From Halomonas sp. 54_146 (GTDB lineage: Bacteria; Pseudomonadota; Gammaproteobacteria; Pseudomonadales; Halomonadaceae): DNA of 64,000 nucleotides. The DNA lies in assembly GCF_001507855.1 (NCBI RefSeq), contig NZ_LGEN01000005.1, forward strand, positions 62,001-126,000. Reading direction: 5' to 3'. Within the stretch, counting starts at the first letter, position 1. Every line of letters begins with the position of its first letter. The position numbers were made by a program, and so were the translations under genes. This document shows, in pieces, positions 51,209 to 59,906 of the stretch. Below the pieces are notes generated by a model that searched no databases, was not told the DNA's origin, and saw only the letters and a program-made list of their open reading frames with translations.

Positions 51209-52036
51209 ATGTCTTCAAATACGGGGTCTTCCAGTACGCCCACCCAACCTGTTTTATTTGTGCCACACGGGGCTGGCCCTTGCTTTTTCATGGAGTGGAA
51301 CCCCAAAGATACGTGGCAAGGCATGGCGCACTTCCTTGAGAACATCTCCAGCACCTTGCCAGCGCGCCCCACGGCCATTGTGATGATTTCCGGCCACTGG
51401 CAAACGCCAGCGTTTAGCATCACTGCCGGTGAAGCGCCCCACCTTATCTACGATTATTACGGCTTCCCTGAGCACACTTACTCACTTAGCTACCCTGCAC
51501 CCGGCGCGCCTGCCCTCGCCAAACGCGTAGAGGAATTGCTAACCCACGCGGGGCTTGCCAGCCAGCAGGATGCCAAGCAAGGCTTCGACCACGGCATGTT
51601 TATTCCGCTAAAACTGATGTTTCCAGACGCGGATATCCCGGTGGTGCAGCTCTCGCTACGCGAAGATCTCGACCCCGCAGCGCATATTGCTGCTGGCGAG
51701 GCCTTAGCACCGCTGCGCGATGAAGGCGTACTGATCATCGGCAGCGGCATGAGTTTTCACAACATGCGCGGCTATGGCGATGCCCGCTTCACCGCACCGT
51801 CAGAAGTCTTTGATACCTGGCTGACCCACGCAGTAGAAGCCGACCCCGCTGAGCGCCGCGCTAAACTCACTCAATGGTCGCACGCACCCCACGCACTTAG
51901 CTGCCATCCGGCAGGTGAGGAAGAACACCTGATGCCGTTATTGGTCGCCGCCGGTGCTGCCGGGCAAGATGCCGGCCACAAGGTCTATTCAGAGCAAGTA
52001 CTCAAAACGCAGCTTTCTGCCTACCGCTTCGGCTAA
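51209..52036 (+). CDS. LigB/YgiD-like class III extradiol dioxygenase (DODA type)
   Basis: VMISGHWQTPAFSITAGEAPHLIYDYYGFPEHTYSLSYPAPGAP, FDHGMFIPLKLMFPDADIPVVQLSL, GSGMSFHNMRGYG. Confidence 0.9.
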   Translation: MSSNTGSSSTPTQPVLFVPHGAGPCFFMEWNPKDTWQGMAHFLENISSTLPARPTAIVMISGHWQTPAFSITAGEAPHLIYDYYGFPEHTYSLSYPAPGAPALAKRVEELLTHAGLASQQDAKQGFDHGMFIPLKLMFPDADIPVVQLSLREDLDPAAHIAAGEALAPLRDEGVLIIGSGMSFHNMRGYGDARFTAPSEVFDTWLTHAVEADPAERRAKLTQWSHAPHALSCHPAGEEEHLMPLLVAAGAAGQDAGHKVYSEQVLKTQLSAYRFG

Positions 52037-52114
52037 CGGGCAAGCCCGCTTTTTTTGAGCTTTTTCAAACGCTTTTTCGACAAGTTTTATCAAATATTTT
52101 AAGAGGAGTTCTTT

Positions 52115-52909
52115 ATGCATATTGATCTTTCGGGCAAACACGCGCTCATTACCGGTGCGACGGCCGGCATCGGCTTGGCAATTGCTTCTGGGTTGGCCCA
52201 AGCAGGTGCCACCGTCACCATCGTTGGCCGTGATCAAACTCGCGTAGACACTGCGCTAGCCCACATCAACCACGCCAGTGGCCGTCACGATGCCAGCGGC
52301 ATCGTTGCCGACCCAGGTACCGCTCAAGGCTGCCAAGCGGTCATCGAAGCCCGTCCGGACGTCGATATTCTGGTCAACAATTTAGGCGTTTACGGCGGAA
52401 AACCCTTCTTCGAGATTGATGACGCCGCGTGGGAAGACATTTTCCAAATCAACGTGATGAGCGGCGTCCGCCTAGCCCGCCACTATGCCCAAGGTATGCA
52501 GGCACGCGGCTGGGGCCGCATCCAGTTTATCTCCAGCGAGTCAGCCTTGAATATTCCGGCTGAAATGGTTCATTACGGCGTCAGCAAAGCAGCGCTGCAG
52601 GGGGTCTCTCGTGGCTTAGCCAAAGTGCTGGCGGGCACTGGCGTAACGGTTAACACGATTTTGCCAGGCCCCACCCGTACCGAAGGCGCCAAGGCAATGA
52701 TGGCCACATTGGCCGCCGAGCGTGGTGTATCAGCCGAGCAAATGGAAGCCCTGTTTCTGGAAGAAAACCGCCCTTCTACGCTACTAAAGCGCTTTGCCAC
52801 CCCCGAGGAAGTCGCCAACCTCTGCATCTATGCCGCATCGCCCCAGGCAAGCGCCACCACCGGCGCGGCGCTGCGCGTAGAAGGCGGTATTGTTGAAAGC
52901 ATTGGGTGA
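52115..52909 (+). CDS. SDR family oxidoreductase
   Basis: TGATAGIGLAIASGLAQAGATVTIVGRD, NNLGVYG, SESALNIPAEMVHYGVSKAAL. Confidence 0.9.
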   Translation: MHIDLSGKHALITGATAGIGLAIASGLAQAGATVTIVGRDQTRVDTALAHINHASGRHDASGIVADPGTAQGCQAVIEARPDVDILVNNLGVYGGKPFFEIDDAAWEDIFQINVMSGVRLARHYAQGMQARGWGRIQFISSESALNIPAEMVHYGVSKAALQGVSRGLAKVLAGTGVTVNTILPGPTRTEGAKAMMATLAAERGVSAEQMEALFLEENRPSTLLKRFATPEEVANLCIYAASPQASATTGAALRVEGGIVESIG

Positions 52910-52982
52910 CGCTGGCGGTATTAGGCGCTTTTTAAGCTAACAATTTTCAACCTCCGTTTTCAGCCATTTTTTGCCCGTTGAC

Positions 52983-53017
52983 CGCCAGGCGCGAGTGCTT
53001 TCGCACAGCGCCTGGCG
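52983..53017 (+). terminator. Rho-independent terminator
   Basis: CGCCAGGCGC-loop-GCGCCTGGCG perfect 10-bp stem then TGCTTTATT. Confidence 0.7.
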
Positions 53018-53037
53018 TGCTTTATTAACCGTCGTTT

Positions 53038-53128
53038 TAGCATTTCCCCTTTTAGCTTCCTCTCTTTAGCTTCCTCTCTTTAGCTTCCTCTCCATTAGCT
53101 TTCTCTCTCTTTAGCTTTCCCTCTTTAG
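53038..53128 (+). repeat. Tandem TTAGCTTCCTCTC-type repeats (7 TAG-bearing units)
   Basis: TAG trinucleotides at 53038, 53053, 53067, 53081, 53096, 53112, 53126; three central 14-bp units identical. Confidence 0.85.
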
Positions 53129-53158
53129 AACAAAAGTCTAATTGCGGCTCGCTCAGTA

Positions 53159-53203
53159 AATCACAACACTAACAATCACAGTAATGATAATCACAATACT
53201 GAC
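53159..53203 (+). promoter_or_regulatory. Three 15-bp AATCACA direct repeats upstream of the flavin monooxygenase
   Basis: AATCACAACACTAAC|AATCACAGTAATGAT|AATCACAATACTGAC. Confidence 0.6.
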
Positions 53204-53237
53204 TAATTCCAAAATGATGTCCTGATGAGGTTCCACC

Positions 53238-55124
53238 ATGCAATACCATCTCAACGGCTTTCAGGCCGGTGACCCTAAGCGCTATGAAGCAGCCGGCACG
53301 CCTGCCGACTCCGGCCAGCTACCCGAAGAGGTTGATGTGCTGATCGTCGGTTCCGGTCCTGCCGGGCTGCTGCTGGCAGCGCAGCTCTCGACCTTTCCGG
53401 ATATCGTCACCCGCGTGGTGGAAAAGGCCGACGAAGCCCTCGAGGTGGGACGCGCTGACGGTATCGCCTGCCGCACCGTGGAGATGTTCGAGGCTTTTGG
53501 CCTGGCCGAGCGGATGACCAGTGAAGCCTATTGGATCAACGAGACCCACTTCTGGGGGCCGGCCCCCGGTGACAAGTCCCGCATCACCCGGCTCGGCCGC
53601 GTGCAGGACGTGCGCGATGGCCTCTCCGAGTTCCCCCATGTGATTGTCAACCAGGCTCGCCTGCTCGATTTCCTGCTGGAGTACATGCACCACTCCCCCA
53701 GCCGCCTGCAGGTCAACTATAGCCACGAGACCCTCGAAGTGAGTGTCCCCGAAAACCCCGATGAACGTGTCGCAGTAAGGCTCCAGACACCGGAGGGCGA
53801 GAAGACGGTTCGCGCTAGGTACGTGGTCGGCTGCGACGGTGCCCACAGCGTGGTGCGCGACTCCATCGGCCGCGTGCCCCAGGGCCATGGCGAGGACAAG
53901 GCCTGGGGCGTGATGGACGTGCTGGCGGTGACCGACTTCCCAGACATTCGCTTCAAGTGCACCATACAGTCCGCCGAGGCAGGCAACATCCTGCTGATCC
54001 CCCGCGAGGGCGGCTACATGGTCCGGCTCTATGTCGACATGGGCAACATCGCCCCGGACGCCTGGCTGACCAAGGAAGATGTGCTGGCCAAGGCCCAGGC
54101 GGTGCTGGCACCCTATAGCTTCGAGGTGAAGGAGACCGTCTGGTTCTCCGTCTATCGCGTCGGTCACCGGGTCACTGACAAGTTCGACGACGTCGACGAC
54201 GACCAGATGGAGAGCCGCACGCCGCGGGTCTTCATCGCCGGCGATGCCTGCCACACCCACACTGCCAAGGCCGGCCAGGGCATGAACGTCTCGATGCAGG
54301 ACACTTTCAACCTTGGCTGGAAGCTGATCTCGGTGCTCGAGGGGCGCAGCCCGGCGAGCCTGCTGCATACCTACAACGCCGAGCGCCATGTTATCGCCGA
54401 GAACCTGATCGAGATGGACACCCGCTGGTCACGGGCGATTGGTGCCGCCCAAGGTTCCGACGACCCCCAGGCCGCGATGAAGGGGCTGGCCGAGGTACAG
54501 CGCCAGTTCGTCACCAACAGCGAGTTCACCGCGGGGTTCGCCACCCACTACGCACCGGATCTGCTCACCGGTGACGACAGCCACCTGGCACTGGCCACCG
54601 GCTTCCCGCCCGGACGCCGCTTCCATTCGGCCGAGGTGATTCGGCTCGGCGACGCCAAGAAGGTTCATCTCGGGCACGTCCATCGCGCCGACGGCCGCTG
54701 GCGGCTCTACGCCTTCGCCGACATGGTCGACCCGAGAAGCCCTGGCTCACGCTTCAATGCCCTGATGGACTACCTGGCCAGCGACGCCTCGCCGATCCGC
54801 CGCTTCACCCCCCAAGGGGCTGACCCGGACGCGATCTTCGACGTCCACGGTATCATCCAGCAGTCCCATCTCGAAGTGGACTGGGTCGATATGCACAGCT
54901 TCCTCAAGCCGCACAAGGGCATCCTCGGGCTTCAGGACTATCAGAAGGCTCACGCCCCTGTGCTGGGTACCGATCAGGATATCTTCGACCTGCGCGGCAT
55001 CGACCGTGGCGCTGGTGCGCTGGTCGTGGTGCGGCCGGATCAGTACGTCGCGCTCGTACTCCCCTTGGATGCCCATGACGAACTCGCCGCCTACTTCGAC
55101 CGGTTCATGCTAAAAGCCCAGTAA
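53238..55124 (+). CDS. mobA: FAD-dependent aromatic monooxygenase, 3-hydroxybenzoate 4-monooxygenase (MobA)-like
   Basis: MQYHLNGFQAGDPKRY...VDVLIVGSGPAGLLLAAQLSTFPDI, ADGIACRTVEMFEAFGLAERM, GDACHTHTAKAGQGMNVSMQDTFNLGWKL: strongly MobA-like by recall. Confidence 0.78.
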   Translation: MQYHLNGFQAGDPKRYEAAGTPADSGQLPEEVDVLIVGSGPAGLLLAAQLSTFPDIVTRVVEKADEALEVGRADGIACRTVEMFEAFGLAERMTSEAYWINETHFWGPAPGDKSRITRLGRVQDVRDGLSEFPHVIVNQARLLDFLLEYMHHSPSRLQVNYSHETLEVSVPENPDERVAVRLQTPEGEKTVRARYVVGCDGAHSVVRDSIGRVPQGHGEDKAWGVMDVLAVTDFPDIRFKCTIQSAEAGNILLIPREGGYMVRLYVDMGNIAPDAWLTKEDVLAKAQAVLAPYSFEVKETVWFSVYRVGHRVTDKFDDVDDDQMESRTPRVFIAGDACHTHTAKAGQGMNVSMQDTFNLGWKLISVLEGRSPASLLHTYNAERHVIAENLIEMDTRWSRAIGAAQGSDDPQAAMKGLAEVQRQFVTNSEFTAGFATHYAPDLLTGDDSHLALATGFPPGRRFHSAEVIRLGDAKKVHLGHVHRADGRWRLYAFADMVDPRSPGSRFNALMDYLASDASPIRRFTPQGADPDAIFDVHGIIQQSHLEVDWVDMHSFLKPHKGILGLQDYQKAHAPVLGTDQDIFDLRGIDRGAGALVVVRPDQYVALVLPLDAHDELAAYFDRFMLKAQ

Positions 55125-55351
55125 ATAGACGTGACGGGCACCACGGATAACGCTCTTTGCCCAGTTGGGTAGGGAGCGTTATCGACCTTCGGTTAATTGA
55201 TCATTAATGTGATTATCACAATACTGATCTACATCAAAATCTTACTCATTTAGCACGATTTAACCATCCGCGCGGAGCGAGCCCTGCCCGAACCGCACGT
55301 TTTTTGCAATGTAAGACAAAGCGTTACCCCCCGATAACCACGAGGCTCACA

Positions 55352-56365
55352 ATGATAACTAAGACTCGCTTGAGCGATTTCTCAAAAAAAACCCTGCTTT
55401 CCACGGTGTTATTAGCCACTGGTGCCGCCGCTAGCGCACAAGCACTGGCAACAGAGCTGCGCTTAGGCATGATTACACCGCCCCAGCATATTTGGACACA
55501 AACCGCTGAGCGTTTCGCAGAATCGGTTGCTGAACAAAGTAACGGCGAGCTCACCGTCGAGCTCTTTCCCTCTGGACAAATGGGCGATGAGTCGGCCATG
55601 TTCACCCAAATGGAAACGGGACTACTGGACATGGGTATTATGACAGCAGCGCTCACCAGCCAACGCGAACCCTCTATTGTCGGCTGGTTTACGCCGTTTC
55701 AATTTGACAGCGTAGAACAAGCGGCCAAGGCTACCGAGACAGATGCTGCCCAGCAGATGCTTGCGAACCTTGAGAGCAAAGGGCTGCACGCATTCGGCTA
55801 TACCTTTGCGGGAATGCGCCACATGCTTATGCGCGAAAGCGCTGTAGAAAGTGCCGAGGATGTTAGCGGCAAAAACATGCGTATTATCCCGTTCGCGGCG
55901 ATGAATACCTGGTGGCGTGCCATTGAAGCTAGGCCAACTCCCATTAGCCTGCCAGATGTTTATCAAGGCCTGCAAAACGGCATGCTTGACGGTGTGGATA
56001 TCGACCTTGATGCCTTAGTCGGCTCAGGCTTCTACGAAGTGGCGGAGCACCTAACGCTCACCAGCCACATGGCATTTCCTGCTGTGTCGGTGATGAGCCA
56101 AGCCTCACGTGCATCGCTTAGCGAGACAGAACGCCAGCTAGTGGATACCGCCATGAAAGATGCACTTGCCTGGGGTATTGACGCACAAATTGAAGCGGAA
56201 GCACGCAATCGCGCCATGCTCGAAGAGCGTATTAATGTGGTCGAGCTAGCGGATGCTGAAAGCGTGTTTAGCACCGCCAACCAAGCCTTCGCTGAGCGCT
56301 TTGGCGACCATCCACTTATCCAAGCCTTTCAACAGCAGTCTAACGAACTCCTTAACGCTGAATAA
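55352..56365 (+). CDS. TRAP transporter substrate-binding protein (DctP family)
   Basis: Signal peptide; LRLGMITPPQHIWTQTAERFAESVAEQSNGELTVELFPSGQMGDE. Confidence 0.92.
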   Translation: MITKTRLSDFSKKTLLSTVLLATGAAASAQALATELRLGMITPPQHIWTQTAERFAESVAEQSNGELTVELFPSGQMGDESAMFTQMETGLLDMGIMTAALTSQREPSIVGWFTPFQFDSVEQAAKATETDAAQQMLANLESKGLHAFGYTFAGMRHMLMRESAVESAEDVSGKNMRIIPFAAMNTWWRAIEARPTPISLPDVYQGLQNGMLDGVDIDLDALVGSGFYEVAEHLTLTSHMAFPAVSVMSQASRASLSETERQLVDTAMKDALAWGIDAQIEAEARNRAMLEERINVVELADAESVFSTANQAFAERFGDHPLIQAFQQQSNELLNAE

Positions 56366-56418
56366 AAATGCGTCGGGGCGCAGCTGCGCCCCGTTCTGCC
56401 CCCGCAAGGAGTCCCCTC

Positions 56419-56937
56419 ATGCACTCTCCCTGTGAAACATGGCTTACCCGCGCAAGCCAACGCTTAGCACGCGTTGAGCAATTTGCGTGCAGCGGGCTTA
56501 TCGTCGCCTTTAGCGTACTGTTAATGATGAATGTTATCGCCCGCTATGTGTTTAATAGCCCGCTATATTTTGCTAACGAACTCGCCGTTTATATATTGAT
56601 TTGGATGGCATTTCTGGCAGTGTCTATTGCCATTCATCATGACCAGCATGTGCGTCTGACCATGCTGATAGGCATCCTGCCAAAAACCGTTCAGCGCACG
56701 TGTTATTGGGTAACTGAACTACTTTGCCTGACCATTTTAGCGACAATATTGTGGTTCGCTATCGCTTGGCTACGCTCGCCTTCGGTCAGCTACGACATTG
56801 CCATTACCTTGGATTGGCCAAAATGGCATTTCTACCTCATCGTGCCGCTTTTCTGTGCCACATCGATATTCCACCTCATCGCTAGGCTTTCAGATCGCTC
56901 ACGCGTGAACTTTATTCTAGCTACCGACGAGGAATGA
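56419..56937 (+). CDS. TRAP transporter small permease (DctQ)
   Basis: Four TM segments; NVIARYVFNSPLYFANELAVYILIWMAFLAVSIAIHHDQHVRLTML. Confidence 0.92.
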   Translation: MHSPCETWLTRASQRLARVEQFACSGLIVAFSVLLMMNVIARYVFNSPLYFANELAVYILIWMAFLAVSIAIHHDQHVRLTMLIGILPKTVQRTCYWVTELLCLTILATILWFAIAWLRSPSVSYDIAITLDWPKWHFYLIVPLFCATSIFHLIARLSDRSRVNFILATDEE

Positions 56938-56941
56938 ACGA

Positions 56942-58201
56942 ATGACGCTTGTCGCCTTTTTGGTGTTGATGCTACTTGGCATGCCCATTGCTTTTGTCCT
57001 ACTGGGTTCAACGCTCACTTTTATCCTTACATCTGGTAACTACCGTCTGCTGGAAAACTTGCCCCAGGTAATTTTTAGCTCGTTAGATGTGTTTGACTTG
57101 CTGGCAATACCGCTTTTTATTCTGCTAGGCGAAGTCATGAACGAGGGCGGCATAACCCGGCGCATTATCACCGCGGCGCGTGCTTGGTTTGCCTGGGTTC
57201 CTCATAGCATTGCCTATGTGTCGCTCACTTCAAACTTAATGCTCGCTTCTATTATGGGCTCGGCCACGGCGCAAATCGCCATTATGAGCCGAGTGATGAC
57301 CCCGGAAATGGAGCGTGACGGCTACGACAGAGGCTTTGCTGCTGCGCTGACGGCTGGGGCTGGCCTGCTAGGCCCCATTATTCCGCCTTCGATGGTGTTT
57401 ATTATTTATGGGGTCATTGCCCAGGTATCAATCGGCGCCATGTTTATGGGCGGCATTCTCCCTGGGCTGGTGCTGTTTGTATTAATCAGCGGGCTAATTG
57501 CGATCATTGCACGCCGCGCACGTAAAACCCCCACCGGCGAGCGAGAAAGCATTCCTTTGTGGAACGCCACGCGCAGCGCCCTATTCACTCTCAGTATTCC
57601 TGTTGTGATTGTGGGCGGCATCGCGTTTGGTGTTGTCACGCCAACGGAGTCTGCAGCGGCCGCTACTTTAATGGCGGTAGTGATTGGCAGCGTGTTCTTT
57701 CGCGAATTAAAGTGGGGGCAGCTGCCAGGGGTATTGAGCCGAACAGCCCGCAATACCGCCATCGTGCTGTTTTTGATTGCCGCCGCCAAGGCCTTTGGGT
57801 GGGTGCTGGTTTATAATCAAATTCCCCAGCAGGTCGCTGAATTGTTGCAAAACACCACCGAAAGTCCGTTGGTGTTTATGCTGCTGGTTTTTGTGATGCT
57901 GATATTAGTGGGGATGGTGCTTGACGGCATTGCCGCGCTGATCATTTTAGTGCCGATTTTACTGCCAGTCGCACAACAGAGCTATGGCATTGACCCGGTT
58001 CACTTCGGGATAGTCACCTGCATGACGCTAAGCTTAGGGTTATTAACACCACCGGTTGGGGCTGGCCTCTATGTGGCCTCGGCCATTAGCAACGTCAGTT
58101 TGCCCCGCATCACGAAATGGATATTTCCATTCATTATCGCGGCCTGCCTCGTCATTCTAGCGGTGATCTTTAACCCATGGATGGTGAACCTACTCAGCTA
58201 A
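56942..58201 (+). CDS. TRAP transporter large permease (DctM)
   Basis: GMPIAFVLLGS, IPLFILLGEVMNEGGITRRII, LTAGAGLLGPIIPPSMVFIIYG. Confidence 0.95.
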   Translation: MTLVAFLVLMLLGMPIAFVLLGSTLTFILTSGNYRLLENLPQVIFSSLDVFDLLAIPLFILLGEVMNEGGITRRIITAARAWFAWVPHSIAYVSLTSNLMLASIMGSATAQIAIMSRVMTPEMERDGYDRGFAAALTAGAGLLGPIIPPSMVFIIYGVIAQVSIGAMFMGGILPGLVLFVLISGLIAIIARRARKTPTGERESIPLWNATRSALFTLSIPVVIVGGIAFGVVTPTESAAAATLMAVVIGSVFFRELKWGQLPGVLSRTARNTAIVLFLIAAAKAFGWVLVYNQIPQQVAELLQNTTESPLVFMLLVFVMLILVGMVLDGIAALIILVPILLPVAQQSYGIDPVHFGIVTCMTLSLGLLTPPVGAGLYVASAISNVSLPRITKWIFPFIIAACLVILAVIFNPWMVNLLS

Positions 58202-58262
58202 CACCTTCATTGATTTTTTTGGCCGCATCTTCTGCCCAGCCCTTCAAGGCTGGGCAATTTCT

Positions 58263-58307
58263 ATGCTGATAGTTTTTATGCCGATAGTTTTTATGCTGAT
58301 AGTTTTT
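58263..58307 (+). repeat. 15-bp tandem repeat x3
   Basis: ATGCTGATAGTTTTT|ATGCCGATAGTTTTT|ATGCTGATAGTTTTT. Confidence 0.95.
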
Positions 58308-58393
58308 ATATCAGCAGTGCCTACTTCCGTGACTTCTGCTATGGTCGCGGCGTGTTTTCACTCACGATAGCCCTCATCAACGAAAAAATTGAT

Positions 58394-58867
58394 ATGACAC
58401 GCTCTCCTCTTTCTGAAGCTTTTGACCTGCCCGGCAATTTGTTGCGGCGCTGCCACCAAATTAGCGTGGCGATTTTTTTGCGCAAGTGTGAATCGCTCAA
58501 CCTTACCCAGCTGCAATATATTATTCTTTCCGCGCTTGAAGAGATGGGCACCAGCGACCAAGTGACCTTGGGCGGGTATACCGCACTAGATCGCAATACG
58601 GTGGCAGTGGTAGTGCGCAAACTGGAAGAACGGGGGCTTGTCTCGCGCCACCGAAACCCTGAAGACCGCCGCTCCATGGTGGTACAGCTAACCCAAGAGG
58701 GAGAGCGGCTACGCGCCGCGGCAGAACCTGCCGTGGAAGAAGTGCAAAAAGAAATATTGGCACCGCTCGCCCCAGACGAGCAGCAAGCGCTGCTTACGCT
58801 GTTACAAACATTAGCGAACGCCAATAACCATTTAAGCCGCGTGCCTGTACGCTTGAATGAAGAGTAA
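58394..58867 (+). CDS. MarR-family transcriptional regulator
   Basis: wHTH LGGYTALDRNTVAVVVRKLEERGLVSRHRNPEDRRSMVVQLTQEGERL. Confidence 0.92.
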   Translation: MTRSPLSEAFDLPGNLLRRCHQISVAIFLRKCESLNLTQLQYIILSALEEMGTSDQVTLGGYTALDRNTVAVVVRKLEERGLVSRHRNPEDRRSMVVQLTQEGERLRAAAEPAVEEVQKEILAPLAPDEQQALLTLLQTLANANNHLSRVPVRLNEE

Positions 58868-58916
58868 ACCGAGCGCTCCTGTATGTTTGTATGTTTGGTG
58901 AGTGCCTTCTGCGCGG

Positions 58917-59318
58917 TTAAACAAACACCGCACGCCCCGTCACCCTGATTTCACCTTCGGTTTCTTTGGCGACAAAATCGACAGCAATACCGTCAACAGC
59001 AATACCGTCACCATCATCGGTGCGTTGCGCCGTGCAAACCCCCGATACCGTTAAGCGCGTACCAACGCTCATTGGGGCCACAAAGCGGCACGATATAGTG
59101 ATCAATCGACGCCCTTTCATTTCACCAATCAACCAGTGGCCGATGTCCGTCATAGAAAGCATCCCGTGACAAATGACCCCAGGGTGGCCAGCCTTTACAG
59201 CCTGCGCATGATCACCATGTATAGGGTTCAGGTCTCCCGAGAGTGCCGCATAACTATCAAGCTCACCTTGATGCATCGTGCGTAACGCTGCTGGATTCAA
59301 CCGCTCTGCACGCTTCAT
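58917..59318 (-). CDS. MaoC-like (hot-dog) dehydratase
   Basis: YAALSGDLNPIHGDHAQAVKAGHPGVICHGMLSMTDIG. Confidence 0.87.
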   Translation of the reverse strand: MKRAERLNPAALRTMHQGELDSYAALSGDLNPIHGDHAQAVKAGHPGVICHGMLSMTDIGHWLIGEMKGRRLITISCRFVAPMSVGTRLTVSGVCTAQRTDDGDGIAVDGIAVDFVAKETEGEIRVTGRAVFV

Positions 59319-59794
59319 ACCAGGGTGGCCTTGATGGCGTAAACGGTTCGGCTGCTCACTGCTAAGCGTTCTTTAACCAGGAATCGGCTTTCCTTGCCAA
59401 AAAAACACACGTGACTGCTCGCCTTCCAGCTCACATCTAGCAGCACGGATTCTACCGTCACAAGATCCCCACAGCGTAATGCGCTGTGGTAAGTGAAGGA
59501 CTGCTCGCCATGAAGCAGGCAGTTCGCCTCGACCTGTAAAAGGTTCGCCATCGTGGCCACAACACCGGCATCCATCTCCAGCGAAAAAGCAAAGGTGGGT
59601 AACGCTGGCCCGATATCATCACAAACACTTCCCTGCTGTGGCCTTTCTACTTGCGGCTCTTGTCGCCGCTCGCCCAAAAAGTCGAGATAGCGAACCACGC
59701 GATCGCGCTCAATATAGGCCTGAAAAACCGGAAATTTATGCCCTTCTAGCGTCAACCAGCGCTGATTGAATCGCATCATGAGTATTCGCCTCAC
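59315..59794 (-). CDS. FAS1-like/MaoC N-terminal-type dehydratase subunit
   Basis: Hot-dog-like ORF (LPTFAFSLEMDAGVVATMANLLQVEANCLLHGEQSFTYHSALRCGDLVTVE); 4-bp overlap with the MaoC gene. Confidence 0.75.
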   Translation of the reverse strand: MRRILMMRFNQRWLTLEGHKFPVFQAYIERDRVVRYLDFLGERRQEPQVERPQQGSVCDDIGPALPTFAFSLEMDAGVVATMANLLQVEANCLLHGEQSFTYHSALRCGDLVTVESVLLDVSWKASSHVCFFGKESRFLVKERLAVSSRTVYAIKATLV

Positions 59795-59828
59795 TTATCG
59801 CGACGATTTTTCACAGACTGGGCTAGAT

Positions 59829-59906
59829 TCATCGCCAGCCACCAGCGACACGAATAGCCTCGCCGGTAATGACGACAATGCGCTGGCCGTTTTCCCTGTT
59901 ACTCAT
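59829..59906 (-). pseudogene. Remnant of an SDR gene: first ~15 codons fused to last ~10 codons
   Basis: MSNRENGQRIVVITG|EAIRVAGGWR*: SDR N-terminal beta-1/TG joined in frame to an SDR C-terminal TGEAIRVAGGW end. Confidence 0.72.

Noticed and set aside
52037-52057. CGGGCAAGCCCGCTTTTTTT after the LigB-type gene as a strong terminator
   Set aside because: Stem is only four to five base pairs with a tiny loop; plausible but not strong enough to list as a feature.
53319-54389. 356-aa antisense ORF opposite the MobA-like gene
   Set aside because: Typical long antisense ORF in a high-GC3 gene; composition (His/Val/Gly-rich) and lack of any recognisable domain indicate a coding-strand artefact.
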